Part shown: positions 15,535 to 27,425 of the stretch, in pieces
How the letters are laid out: the number at the start of each line of letters is the position of its first letter
Numbering within the stretch: the first letter of the stretch is position 1
From: Taiwanofungus camphoratus
Taxonomy: Eukaryota > Basidiomycota > Agaricomycetes > Polyporales > Taiwanofungaceae
NCBI GenBank assembly: GCA_003999685.1
Contig: CP021222.1
Location: 1,798,001-1,862,000, forward strand
DNA length: 64,000 bases
Direction: 5' to 3'
Translations under genes and position numbers: made by a program
The notes under the pieces: model-generated
What the model saw: the letters and a program-made list of their open reading frames with translations, nothing else
The model's database searches: none
Told to the model about the DNA's origin: nothing

Positions 15535-17382
15535 ATGCACCGTACTCGTGACAAAAAAGCAGCCACATCAAAGCAGAACACAAGCCAAGTGGAATGCCAT
15601 TCCACTCTCAAATACCCTTATCGACTCAACTTGTTCGTCCCTTTCTCATGGCATATACTGCTATCTTCCTCTGAATGGATGGTATGGCAGTTACGATAGA
15701 CCACCTTTAGGAGATATCACGATCGAAGAATTCGAGACCTGCGCGATTGACCGCCTCCGCATTCTTGCGGAAATAGAATCCTCTTTTGCCCGGAACAGGC
15801 CGTACGAGGAATTGAAGACCATCACTCTCGCGCAATGTAAGAAGTACCTGCCCTTGAATAGTTCCACGGCGATTTCGGTGGACAGAGATGCAGAGCGCAG
15901 GAAAGATCATGTGGGACATTTTGTTCTGAGGCTTGCATTCTGCCGTTCGTAAGTTGGCCTCGCTTTACATGGCGACTCGGACTGAGGATGGGACCAGAGA
16001 GGACCTGCGAAGGCGATTCGTGAAGGCAGAGATGGCTCTATTCCGAATACGATATGACAGTGATGATCGTGTTGAGAGAGAGGAATTCCTCAGCTCCAGA
16101 GACTTTGACTGGATTCCGGTTAGCCTACGTGGACATGGTCAGCGGCAAGTTGCTTATATTGACATAGGTTATGGAGGAGGAAAGGGAGAAGTATAAGACA
16201 GAGCTTGCTGCGGCATCACCTGCGACCAAAGACGCTAATCCGAAGGACGAAAAATATTATAAGGTGCGTTTATAACTGTCAATCTCGCAGTCAAGCTTGA
16301 TAAGACATAGTCCGGTAGGTAAAATGGACTCGGGTACCAGACCTCGTAGAAAAACGAAAAGTCTTCCTTAAAGGAGGATTGGCCTATGTCCCCGCTCGAG
16401 AGCAATCCAGTATCGTCTTTCAAGAATTTCAAACCAATCTCATGAAAGCCCTCGAGGTACCCATCTGCTGCATATTCCCCCCCATACGATCTAACTTTTC
16501 GGACAGATGACCGCGAGAGCGCTCCCCCGTCTGGATGAAGACACGCGTCTCGTACCTATTCTGAATAATCTATCGCAAGGCTTCCTTGCTGGCGTATCCT
16601 CTGAATGGAGTACGGCATCATCGGGCAACGGGACTGAAATCACTGCCGATATGGTCGACGATCTTTCCCGAAAACATTTCCCTGTGTGCATGCGTAATCT
16701 CCACGAAAGTTTGCGGAGAGACCGGCATCTGAAGCATTTCGGGCGATTGCAGTATGGTCTCTTCTTGAAGGTAACCATCTCATACTACCATTACTCACCT
16801 TTGCCCATACAAACTTTACTTGAAGGTCTTAGGCCTTTCAATAGACGAAGCAATCACTTTCTGGCGCAGATCATTCAGTAACATTCAAGATGATAAATTC
16901 AACAAGGAATACAGATATAACATCCGACATTCATACGGGCTCGAAGGAAAACGAGCCAATTATGCCGCCAAAAGGTATGCAATCTAGAATAACGGTGTGC
17001 TTTATCTGACGAAGGTTCCTGTAGCTGTCAGCAGATCCTAACCTCAGATCAACCAGGTGCATCTGATTCGCATGGCTGCCCTTATCGACATTTCTCGCCC
17101 GATAACTTGCAAACTGCGCTGCTATCAATGTACTCCGGCCAGGGGCTTACTGCAGCGGATCTACCAGAAATTACGAACACTGTGAAAGCCGGTCATTATC
17201 ACGTAGCTTGCACTCGGGTCTTCGAGATCACACACGCCAGTCAGGGGGTAAAAAAGGGGGAAGGGGTCGGTGGTGGAGAGAGCGTGACGCACCCAAATCA
17301 GTACGCCGCGAAGAGCAGAGAGCTTGAGAAGGAGAAAGAGGGTGTCAAAAAGGAGGAAGATGGCGATGTTGTGATGGCCTAG
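15535..17382 (+). CDS. PRI2: DNA primase large subunit (p58)
   Basis: This is the regulatory, iron-sulfur subunit of primase within the DNA polymerase alpha-primase complex, which makes RNA primers in the nucleus. Translation starts at MHRTRDKKAATSKQNTSQ. The N-terminal domain shows YPYRLNFYDRPPLGDITIEE, FETCAIDRLRILAEIE and DLRRRFVKAEMALFRIRYDS. The C-terminal domain carries all four cluster cysteines: PVCMRNLHESLRRDRHLKHF, KSCQQIL, DSHGCPYRHFSPDNL and GHYHVACTRVFE. It ends in an acidic and lysine-rich tail, EKEGVKKEEDGDVVMA. About seven short introns are needed, and each joins the family sequence in frame (for example the one removed between 15,635 and 15,691). Length is about 460-480 residues, normal for the family. 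MBF-type boxes precede it. Confidence 0.93.
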
Positions 17383-17647
17383 TGCCGTGTTGTAGTTTGT
17401 ACTATATCGCAGATGTTGTATTCTATATCTATCTGATGTAGTGATCCTGTCGGTGAGCGACGAGCAGGCCCGATTGTTCGTGCAAAGCAGTCGCGTGCCA
17501 CTGCTAAATGTGCTAATCCGCGCGCCAGTCCGCAGCGCCTTGGCAGGCAACATGCGCACCGGAGTAGTGGTGCACACGCGGATACTTCATCGACTTGCAC
17601 CCATTCACGTCCGCCCTTTCTAGCCATACTTACGCCTTGCTGTCACC

Positions 17648-18527
17648 ATGAACCAAAGAAAGTCCAAGAGCCCTGTCCCTAATGGTCCTGACGTGCACAA
17701 GCCAAGTGTTTTGCAGCAATACCAGGATACAGAGGGACACTTCTCACTAGTCAGGTGTCGTTGACATTTACCGATTTCCACTTATGCAGTAGCTCATGGA
17801 AGCGTACGTTCTTCGGTCTTGTTTTTCCTTTACTCGTCAAACAGGAGTTTCCGCTTGGCAGATCTGGTCACGATTGCGAATGGCGTTTGCGGGTGCTTCT
17901 CCATATTCATGTCTGCAAAGTATCTAGTGACGAAAGATGACGACCATCTATGGTCTGCGCTATCGTTCCCTTTTGCCGGCCTGATGTTCGACTTCTTGGA
18001 TGGAAAAGTGGCGAGGTGGAGGAAGGAAAGTAGCATGCTTGGCCAGGAGCTTGACAGTCTCGCAGACCTGGTACGAATCTTCATATTCTATGTCCCTACA
18101 CTCGTTTACACAGTACGCTATTTGTTGGTTATATTTCTAGATCTCTTTTGGTGTCGCCCCCGCTCTCCTCGCATTCGTAGTAGGCCTACGAACATATCTC
18201 GATACTGTAGTCCTCACTACATTCGTTTGCTGTGGCCTCGCACGGCTTGCGCGTTTCAACGCGACTGTCGCTCTGGTACCAAAAGATGCCAAGGGGAAGG
18301 CGCGCTACTTTGAAGGTCTCCCCATTCCCACCTCATTGGTCCTCGTTGCCGTGTTGTCATATTGGACTAAGATGGGCTGGATCGAGGGCAAAGATGGGAT
18401 TCCAGGCGGCACTATTACACTCTGGGGATCCAAGGGAGGCGACGGAGACGTCCATTTGATCTGTGCAGCTGTCGGTCTTTGGGCCGCGGCCATGGTCAGC
18501 AAGACACTACATGTGCCCAAAATATGA
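17648..18527 (+). CDS. CHO1: CDP-diacylglycerol--serine O-phosphatidyltransferase (phosphatidylserine synthase)
   Basis: The enzyme makes phosphatidylserine from CDP-diacylglycerol and serine in the ER membrane, feeding the pathway to phosphatidylethanolamine and phosphatidylcholine. The predicted protein has about 255 residues, with exon 1 [20 protein letters not shown] and two introns (about 17,757-17,850 and near 18,070-18,140). The CDP-alcohol phosphotransferase signature DG-x2-AR-x8-G-x3-D-x3-D is intact in [20 protein letters not shown] followed by DSLAD. Hydrophobic membrane segments surround it ([31 protein letters not shown], and others to the C-terminus). The sequence ends SKTLHVPKI, as in fungal homologues. 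It lies tandem and close to PRI2, 265 bases from the PRI2 stop to this start. Confidence 0.92.
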
Positions 18528-19083
18528 AGCTGAAAACGGTAGGTATCTGACGCCTGAGATCTGGCACACTAGTCACGACGTTAACATGCTAGCACGAATG
18601 ACACAAACGCCTGACGATGAAAGGACGATTGTTACATACACTACTCATGGCACAGACAATGAGTGCTTTTATTGCATATGTTGATTAATGGTCCAGAAAT
18701 GCTGCTCAGGAAGAATAACAATACTTGAAAAGTTACGAAACGAGCCTTACTAGTGCTCTCCGTGCGTGGCTGCAATCAATGAGCGGCATGAATAGAATCA
18801 ACGGCGAGGCAAAACCTCGGCGATAATGTTATCCAGTAGGAACGCAGTAGCCACCTCGATTGAATCATGAAACTAAGACTGTTGTGTCACCCAGTCGAAT
18901 ATCTGCGTTCTCGCCACTGCAAAATTGAACTGTTTCACTGGACAATATTAGGCTAACCAGCACTACCGATAACCCCACGAATCAAATCAAATCACATTCA
19001 TTTGTTTATAGCAAATGAGTCGTGCCGGTTACAAACCATATCTGTACCGCTTGCTCGCATCCTAGCGTCAGGCAGTCCAGCTA
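18528..19083. other. Intergenic, no gene seen
   Basis: This 556-base region downstream of CHO1 lies beyond the 3' end of the O-methyltransferase pseudogene. It is AT-richer than the coding sequence on both sides and has no recognisable frame. Confidence 0.5.
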
Positions 19084-20728
19084 CTATACCGAGTCACCGC
19101 GCCTCATTTCAGCTATGGATATAACGCCGCGACCCTCCTATATCTGCGTTAGTTTCAACCCTGCTCGGTCTGCAAGCTCAAGCAACTGTTCAGGTGTGCG
19201 CTCCTTGCCATTAAAAAGCGCCATCATGGTAAGATCGTGCATATTCCCAAAAGAACTGGCATAACCATAATTTGGCGGCAGAGGATGCGGAACTGCTTTG
19301 ATGTACACAGATCATACTGTCGTGTTGATGATTTGGTCGGCGATAAGGATACGCGAATTAGTCCCCATGGCCTGACGCAGGCTCGTCAAGATTGTGACGC
19401 ATTCGTCGTCTGGCCAATCGAGGCTGTGCATATCAGTAAACGAGTGGCAGGCCAGCAAAATGAAGGTATGTGAAGAGAACATCGACAAACAGAATGAGAC
19501 GTAAGAGGTAGACCTCGGCCCCTTTGACGGGTTGCTCCGCAAAGAAGTTATGAGCCACGGAATTTATGCGTCCTGCCCCAACAGCGTCCGGAAGCTCGCG
19601 TAACCACTGCTTCACCTTGCTGGATTGTAGACGCACGGTCCTGAACAGTGAACTGCAACCTGGGAAACCTTTTTGCAAGATCAAGGCTCGTACCACCTGT
19701 CAACGAACAGCCGATCGTACACAATAAGGATAAGGTAGTGTTGTGTAGACATACCGACTCCACCTCCAACATCGACGACAGTACCCGAACCGAGAGACTC
19801 CCACGGGTAATCTGAACAAGTATTGAATTATCGTTTCACCGTGAGGACATGAGTGGATGGTTGGAACGATACGAACCAGCGTACAAGGAAGGTGCGAATG
19901 CGCGTCCCCCGCCTACATACCGAGCGCCCAGGTAACAAGCTGAGGCCGTGATTGCATTGTACCGTCCGGCTGTTGTATCCTCTCCTCGAGGTGCCCCTAT
20001 ACGTTCTGTTTTGTCCTAGTGACTTCCTGCCAGGCACTTTCACGATTGGCGTTTGAGTGAGTCTCGGTAGGGTCAAACAATAAAGGCATAAGTTTGTCCG
20101 AAGCGGTATAAATTTCTTCTCCGCTGCACGTTATGATGAGCTGACATCATTAGTCTGTCATTGTCAGGATAAACTGACTGTAAAAGAATCCAGCATCGTA
20201 AGGGTTCATTATTGACAAGACTTTGGCTGGTGGGACTATTGACGAAGTTCTTATTCTTGACTTCATTGAAGATTTGGATTGTGCACAGACAACGGAGCAC
20301 TCGGGTTTAGAAGGAATGTTAAGTCAATTCGAAGATCTAACACGACACAATTACTCACTTAAGTTAGCCTCGTCGACTCCCACTTGTTCACTGATCTCTT
20401 GTACAGGAAGACCTTCCTTTGGATCCGCATTGGCCAGAATGTCGGTAATCCGAGCTCGGATAGCAATGTGCAAAGCTCGTGCAGGGAAAAACGAACATGC
20501 TACGTCCGTCAGGCGACTTGCGGGTGCTTGTACGAGGTCCACGCACATGCCAGAAGCACCAAGGATGATCTGACGAGCATCTTTGAACTCTACAGAGGGG
20601 AGAAGAGAATCGGACTGTGCGGAAGACGCCGTCTCTGCTGCTTCCTACTCTTTGATGACCACCTCTGAAGTATCAGAGAATAGGCGTATCAGGGAACGTA
20701 ATTTCTGCACTTTCTCAGTGACAGTCAT
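19084..20728 (-). pseudogene. O-methyltransferase pseudogene (SAM-dependent, plant/fungal OMT family)
   Basis: The remains match fungal small-molecule O-methyltransferases from end to end: start MTVTEKVQKLRSLIRLFS; winged-helix dimerisation part around ARALHIAIRARITDILANAD; SAM-binding loop SLGSGTVVDVGGGVG then TSLDLAKRFPRLQFTVQDR; HNFFAEQPVKGAEVYLLR; DWPDDECVTILTSLRQAMG; RILIADQI; and a C-terminal ERTPEQLLELADRAGLKL. Splice sites between these parts still look usable. However, four in-frame stops interrupt the family sequence, at about 20,645, 19,997, 19,312 and 19,138. The second replaces a codon in the usual W-x-x-LEE position. Two shifts of frame are also needed, near 19,920 (before GGGRAFAPSLYA) and near 19,632 (after the IQQGE motif). 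No intron consistent with the family removes these stops. It is a decayed copy, and the good motif preservation suggests fairly recent loss. Confidence 0.82.
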
Positions 20729-22179
20729 AGTACCTGTGAGAGCGTGAGAGATCGTGTTCAAAATCTGAGAATCCAAAAGTTACTTGTCGTACGTACGGAG
20801 AGACCACTAGTCGCATGCCGATTTTGACTTGCTCGGATACGTTGCAGAACCTTCGACACTGAACCATTGTTGCGCAGATACTTATAAATACGAAAAGAAT
20901 GACTGTCCTCATCTGGAAATGACGGCCCAGTGCATGAGATTGGAACAGCTGACGGAACTCCGAATGTGATTCGGATGGATCCCTACATGTGCTCTCAGGA
21001 TTGACTACGAACTGCGGTTCTTCGATGGCTTCAGAAGCCATAGTGCACGCCCCGAGTGCTTAGAAATACAGGATAGTAAGAACGTGCGATGCGAGCCTTG
21101 AACATTCACGCTTAATTGGATTGGAATAAGTGGCTGCTGTGCGTTCCCACTGGATAATATTATCGCTGAGGTTTTATCTCGCTGTTGATTCTATTCATGC
21201 TGGTATACCACAGAAATAAGCTGGAATTTCCCATTGAGATCCATATAAGGCCCTCAAGACCGACTCCCAGGAGATTGCTACGAGAGCATATAAGGCTTGA
21301 GCCATCGTTGACAAGTACGAGTCGTTCAGAGAGCCGCCAAAGTTGCAGTTCAAGATTGAATAGGTCAAACCCAGAAAAAATTGCAGTGCCATCGCCACCA
21401 GCGAATAGAGCATTTCTGCTTTTCACGAGTCAAATCCGAGTAAAATTGAGCGAGCTAGAGCTGTTCTGAGATCAAGAGAGGAAAAATGTAGCCACCGCGC
21501 GTCGATTTGCGCTTTCGCCTCGTTTGGTGCGATACTATGGCTTATGGGAAGTGCAGGCAGATCGTGAATAGCTCCACTCAACATTTTTACCTCGGAATTT
21601 CTCTAGGACAGGGGGTAAACGCGCTCAGCTAAGTGACTGTCTACTCAGAATTTTTGAATGTGTAGAGGAACGTTTGTGATAACAATCCCGCAGCGCACCG
21701 CCGCGAGTCAAGACCACCCACCCAACGCCAAATCGGAGCCCTCAGCCTGTAAGTGTGATTTCCTTTCTGAGCCTACGTGGCTAAAGTTGTCACGCTCGAG
21801 CAATGATTCTTGAATTGTGTAAAACCACAACAATTGTTCTTAAAACGAAATAAAGAGTCTGAACAAAATGTGCTTGGCCCTGATTAACTCAAGTTTTGAG
21901 GAGGAACAGCGTGCAAGATCGAAGTAGATCTGCTCATCATGGTCGGGAAATCACTATGTCTGGGTCTCGCGACGGCACATTTGCGTCTCGCAAATTGGCT
22001 ACATTGTATATTTTCATACCAAAAGTTGATGAACATTTAGAATACTATTGTATCTATGCCCCACATCTCGTGCAGTTGCATGATGTTTGTGGTGCTCGGG
22101 ACAGGATTATACACTTCCAGGTCGTCTTGCACTTCTCATTAAGCCATAGCCGAGACGCGCCTTGCTTGTCCATATTGTC
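20729..22179. other. Intergenic, no gene recognised
   Basis: About 1.45 kb lies between the O-methyltransferase pseudogene and NSE1. A minus-strand frame of about 108 codons starts at 21,041 (MASEAIEEPQFVVNPESTC), but it has no recognisable family and turns into Phe/Cys-rich chance-like sequence. The last 200 bases hold the NSE1 promoter, including GACGCG at about 22,151. Confidence 0.5.
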
Positions 22180-23476
22180 ATGGTCTCCTCCAACGACGTG
22201 CAACGTCTTTTCTTACAAGCCGTCCTCTCTCGCAGGGCACTGTCGCAGAAACTTGCATTGAAAATATGGGAGAAGTGCATCGATGCAGTAAAGGGTATCC
22301 CTTTGTTTCCTGTCAGGGAACTTGTACCGGTCTCATTGAAATCTTGTTCAGCTGCGAACGACACGCTCGACATACCCTTCTCCAATGACAGAAACTCCTG
22401 GGATAATTTTATATCGAAGATTAATGACTCTCTCAATCCTCTCAACTTGGAGCTAGCGCAGATGCACGATGAGTTTACCGGCAAAGAGATATGTGTTCTG
22501 GTGAGTAGAGAACTTCTATCGTTCCTGCGTATATGAATCAAATCCTGTACTGTTTCTTAGGTGAATCGAAAGGGCGATGAGATCGCCCAATTGGCCACTG
22601 ATTACTCCGCGGTAGAAATTACCTATTTCAAGGCAATAGTAAGTATCAACAAGCTTTGGTACTGCTCGTGTCCTCGAACAGTAATGCTTTTTGCTATGTT
22701 TCAGGTTGAGCAAATCATGCTCGCCCCGAATGAATCTTATACAGTCTCTTCTCTCGCAGCACTACGGGAGGTTAATGCACTGAAAGCAAATATGACCAAG
22801 GCACAGGCTGAGGTCGTTCTCAACAGTTTCGTTGTGAAGGGCTGGCTGGTCAAGAGCAAGTGAGTCGCAGCTTCTACGATGGTTGACCTTTTATTCATTT
22901 TCGCGTTATCGTACTCCAGACGTGGACGTTATTCACTTTCGACGCGCACATTGATAGAGCTTCAGCCGTACCTTAGGACCACGTACCCTGACCAGATCAT
23001 GGAATGTACACTCTGCATGGAGGTGGGTAGCAGTCCTGGGCGTTCTTGATAGTGCACCATGGGATCACCGCCTCATTAAACAGATGGTGACGCGCGGAAT
23101 TGCATGTTATACGGCACAATGCAAGACACGTATGCATACTCATTGCTTCACCAGTTACATGAGGCGCAACCAGGCATGCCCTGCATGCAAACAGAACTGG
23201 TCAACCGGTAACAAGAAGCTCAAGCATGTCGGGGAAGCTGCATTCAAGGAAGGCCAGGATCAGGACGGGCGGCGGATAAGGAGAAGGAGCACACCAGAGA
23301 GCGATGAGGGCGAGGAGGACGGGATGGAGGTCGGCCAGTCACAACCTTCGCAGCACACACGAACTCAATCAAAGAGGAAAGGCAAAAAGAAAGCCATACA
23401 AGATGATAGCATGGATGTTGATGAAGAGCAAGCAACACCGCCGCCCCGAACGCAAAAACGGAGAGGTCGTCGATAA
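22180..23476 (+). CDS. NSE1: SMC5-SMC6 complex subunit Nse1 (RING-like)
   Basis: Nse1 is a RING-like subunit of the SMC5/6 complex, which acts in DNA repair and replication-fork handling with Nse3 and Nse4. The start used is MVSSNDVQRLFLQAVLSRRA; an in-frame ATG six codons earlier is possible. The helical winged-helix N-terminal part runs through EITYFKAIVEQIM and AEVVLNSFVVKGWL. Introns after ICVL, YFKAI, KSK and CME all rejoin in frame. The C-terminal RING-like domain reads CTLCMEMVTRGIACYTAQCK, then HTHC and CPACKQNW, with all eight zinc ligands apparent. After it comes a 90-residue low-complexity tail with acidic clusters and basic ends (RIRRR, RKGKKK, QKRRGRR). It is convergent with the AAA ATPase gene, and the two stops are only about 54 bases apart. 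Confidence 0.9.
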
Positions 23477-23529
23477 TTCTTTACGTATCATGTATGCAAA
23501 TATTCTGTTGTGGCTAGCTGTACTATTTA

Positions 23530-26500
23530 CTAGTCTCTTTGTGTTATATCACCTACTGTTGTCACATCATGATCGGTACTCGAGGTCGTCGGGGGTGCTA
23601 CCCTCCCATCCGTTTCGTCCTTTGGCGCCTCAATCGTGAATCCAAATCTGCCTTTACCCCAGACTTGTTTCTTACGCTCCCTACGTCCTTCACCGAACTC
23701 GTCGTTCCACTTACGCAAATCTGCAAGGCTGCCCAGCGACTCTGATGCAGACGGGGTGATCTCCTTGAGCGCTTTGTCGAAATTGCGCAACGAAATCGTC
23801 CGAGCGTAAGATGGAACGATTTCACTCGTGGCAGGGTTTTGAGCTGTATCCTCTGTCCGAGAGGTTTGCTCTGTAGAGGACGCGACATCTGCAGTAGGCT
23901 CAACATGTGAAGGAGATACATCGGCCGAATTTTCCAATGAAGTGGAGACAGTATCCGATGCGAGTGGTGAGGAAGACGATGATAGCGGTGAGTGAGATGG
24001 TGCGGACAGGCGCCAAGGGACATCAACTCGTTCTTTCACGGCATCCAAGGCCGCGGAGACACAGAGATCTGACAGCAGTAGCTCAATGTCTGGAGACTTA
24101 AAGGTGGCTAGATTCACTTACGTTTAAGGTCAGAACCAGAGAAGCTCTCCGTCTTCTTGGCCAGAGCCTTGAGGTCGACATCGGAAGAAAGAGATTCGTC
24201 ACGGAGGAGGATCTTGAGAATTTCTGCGATCACAAAAATCGATCGATATTTGCAGTCGGACCGCTTATCTTACGTACCTTCTCGTTCCTTCTCGCCAGGT
24301 AAGTCCACGAGTAAACGACGGGGGAGACGGCGGAGGACAGCATCGTCGAGGTCGAAGGGTCGATTGGTCGCACCGATGACAATCACGTTATCTTCTTTCG
24401 AAGACTTCAACCCGTCCATTTCTTGCATAAACTCGGTGATAACGCCTCGATGAGCAATTCCGCCACCCGTTTCCCGAGATACACGAGCACCAAATAGTGC
24501 ATCTATCTCGTCGATAAAGACCACGCACGGTGACAACCGCCTTGCCAAGGAGAAAACGGACCGAACGAGCTTCTCTCCCTCGCCTACGTACTGCAGGAAC
24601 TGGGGTCAGCACGTGAAGGAAATTCCATGCAACGAGACACTGACCATGTCCATCACGTCGGAAGGCGAGATAGCTAGCATTCGGCATCCTGCCTCCTTGG
24701 CAAGTGCTCGTACGACCAGAGTCTTTCCTGTCCCCGGTGGTCCGAACAGAAGACACCCAGTCATGCTGTGTTCCTTGAGAATACCGTGCTGGAACGCGGC
24801 AGGATGCAAAAGAGGTAGTGACACTATTGTTCGGACCGAATCTATCGTGTGGGGCGAAAGATGAACTTGACTGAACGATGTAGATAGGGATGCTGTGGAT
24901 GGGGTTCAATCGAAAAATAATCAGACGAAATCAATCACCTACTAGCATCGACGATACATCCTAGCAGTCTCTGTTCATGCTGGTCAAGTTCCGGGTCCCG
25001 CTTCACCCGCTCAACGACTTCATCGACCCCAGCTTCATCCCCTTCTTGACTTTTTCCCTCGTCGTCTTCCTCATGCTCACGAGGGACCCTTCCTGGTGGC
25101 TCTAATAGCATAGACTTCCACAAGTCCTGTGCAGATTTGTCTGCCGCCCATGCATGGTGGATAGCAAACCAAGGTATCGGAGTTGGGTCGAGACTTGAGC
25201 TCGTTGGTGTAATCGCATTATTTGCAGCAATGACGCTGCCAACTGCTCTGTCCGCTATCCGCCGTACAGTGGACCAAGGCTCTACAGTTTTCCCCCACTC
25301 CTCCCTCATACGCTCCGCCACGGGCACCGTACCTTCCTGCACATTCTCACTGGCATCCGGGCTAGACGTGTTTGGAGCCTGTTCCATCGGCTCTAAGGCA
25401 CCGCCGATAGCAGCAACCCCCATGCGCATAGTCAACTCATTGATTTCTCTCCGTCGGGCCATGCGAGTATGCCTTTCAGCAGCCGGCGACCGCAAATTAG
25501 GCACTACTAGCGATATGCGGAAGAAGCGAGTGCGACTTTCCGAATCGGATGGACCACTACGATTGCGCCCAGAGACAGCGGCTGAAAGCGCTGATCCAAG
25601 CATGGAAGGCAGGCCTGTCATACCGTCAGGCCCGCCAAGTAGGACAACTTCTGGTTTTCCTTTGCCACCGCTAGGGTCATCCACATCATCGCCCATCGCG
25701 AGCTGTGGAAGATCCTGTGACGAGGCGTCGCCTCTCGCCCACCTCTTTAAGCGGGTCAGCATCCGCTTCTCCCGTCCCTTATCGCCAGCAACGTCTTCGC
25801 CATATTCTGTTTTGGGCTGCTTCGAGGTAGTACCCGTGGATGATTGGGCATGGCGAGACATGAGCATATTCATCAAGCCCTGCTGACCTGGACTCGAAGA
25901 GGATGCAGACATCGGTGCGATTATGGACGGCGTGATGCCGAATACAATTGTTATTGGATTGACCACTGGTGAAGTGGGTCGTGAGATTGGTCCTTGTCGC
26001 CGTTGACGCACCGCAGCCAGAAGTGCGGGATACCAGACGGAGGATGACGGGGCTAGTGTTGAGAAATCACGCACGTAAATGATGCGTGGTCGCCGGGGGG
26101 GCGATACAGATGGTGCTTCCGTAGACTCCTGTGAAACAGTAGGTTCGGCAGATATATTGATGAGCTCATCAAAGAAGGCCTTGAGCTTCGTCGTTGAGGT
26201 GCCTCTCGAAGTTGACCCCATGATTGCCCGTCCTGGACGAGCGGGCACTGGTGTCCACACCTGCAAGGTCATCCGAGAAGGCGTCATATAGGGCATAGGA
26301 TCATCGTCGTCCTCGTCATACACGGGCATAGCACGGGGTTGATTACGAGCCGATTGTACGGGGGACGATGCGAAATGCAAAGGGTTGTTGGGTAACTGCA
26401 GTGCAGAGGCAGCTAATTGATTACAACATATCAGCCGTTGTTCAAGGCCCTATACACGCTTATAACTCACCTTTTCCGAAATGCCCACATTCGCCAGCGG

Positions 26501-27128
26501 CAAGCTGGACAGCATCTAAGACTACGACCTCGGCTCCAGTCTGACGAGCCAGTTCACGGACGGTCTCGTCTATGTAGTAGTCACCTCCTTCTATTGGACA
26601 ATATAGAGCAAACGTTGGCTCAACCAGAGGCGCCGTAGATGAAACATAGGCAGCTCGATGCTGCGTCTGCGGGTGCAGGGTAATGTACAAATTATGCAAT
26701 ATCTCTTGGAATATCTCAGGCGGAGGTAATGCATTGTTTGGGGTTGCCGGCGATGCAGGACCGGGGAGTCCTTCTTCAGGTGTCCATAGGATACTGTGAT
26801 CTAGTCCAGTAGGAAGCTGAGGGGATGAGTCAGTATCTTTCGTCGACGCCTTCGTGCGGCGTTTCGGTTTTTCATCGGGGTCTTCAGCAGGTGGGTCGTC
26901 AGGTTTGGGAACCGAGGGCGGAGGAGGCGAGTCAGGATCGACAGGTGAAGGGGAAACTGAGGACGAGGCGCGTTTCGAAAGGCGGGGGATTGCCCGAGCC
27001 TGCGCAGGACCTGGGTGGTCTTTGCGAGGATAGCGAAGGGCGTGAGTGGAAGAGAGGAGAGCGCGGTGGTAAGTAGGTTGGGTCTTTATCAATGGCCGTG
27101 TCCGCCGTGGAAGAAGCTGAGACCGCAT
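23530..27128 (-). CDS. Mitochondrial AAA+ ATPase, Msp1/ATAD1-like clade with long N-terminal arm
   Basis: The AAA module resembles the Msp1/ATAD1/spastin clade, whose members pull membrane or other proteins out of complexes using ATP. Its parts are: [20 protein letters not shown]; Walker A GPPGTGKT; Walker [13 protein letters not shown]; sensor 1 [12 protein letters not shown]; and the clade-typical arginine region [19 protein letters not shown]. Before this lies an arm of nearly 700 residues. It begins [20 protein letters not shown], a strongly basic, acid-free mitochondrial-type leader, and continues as a Pro-rich stretch and a large, poorly conserved region in one exon (24,935-26,390). After the module come about 190 residues, ending with [20 protein letters not shown] and a Phe-Gly motif tail. 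Homologues of this long form are known in filamentous fungi as putative mitochondrial AAA ATPases; substrate and exact compartment are not known to me. Five or so short introns are consistent. Confidence 0.85.
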
Positions 27129-27425
27129 CCAAAAGTCAGTCAGATAGTTTCCGTTCGTTCAAGTCCCGGCTGCAGGAAGGCTGAGTATACTTATGCGAGC
27201 CTTGGAATGAAAAGATCGCGCGTGCCCAGTGGCGATCGTCCATGCCCGTGACTGAAATCCACACCGACCGAGACCATTGGCTGGGATTTAGACTTATTTA
27301 ACGAATACGATACTTATGTACCACATCCATCCTGTATATTACATTGCCAACATATACGATAAAGATTTAAATGCGAAAGTCTACGATGGACCATGAGGCC
27401 AGCATTAGGATATAGAAACCTGCCG

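Noticed and set aside
20715-21041. 108-codon minus-strand frame before the O-methyltransferase pseudogene
   Set aside because: The first 40 residues look protein-like, but the rest is chance-like and there is no splice into the methyltransferase, which has its own plausible start.
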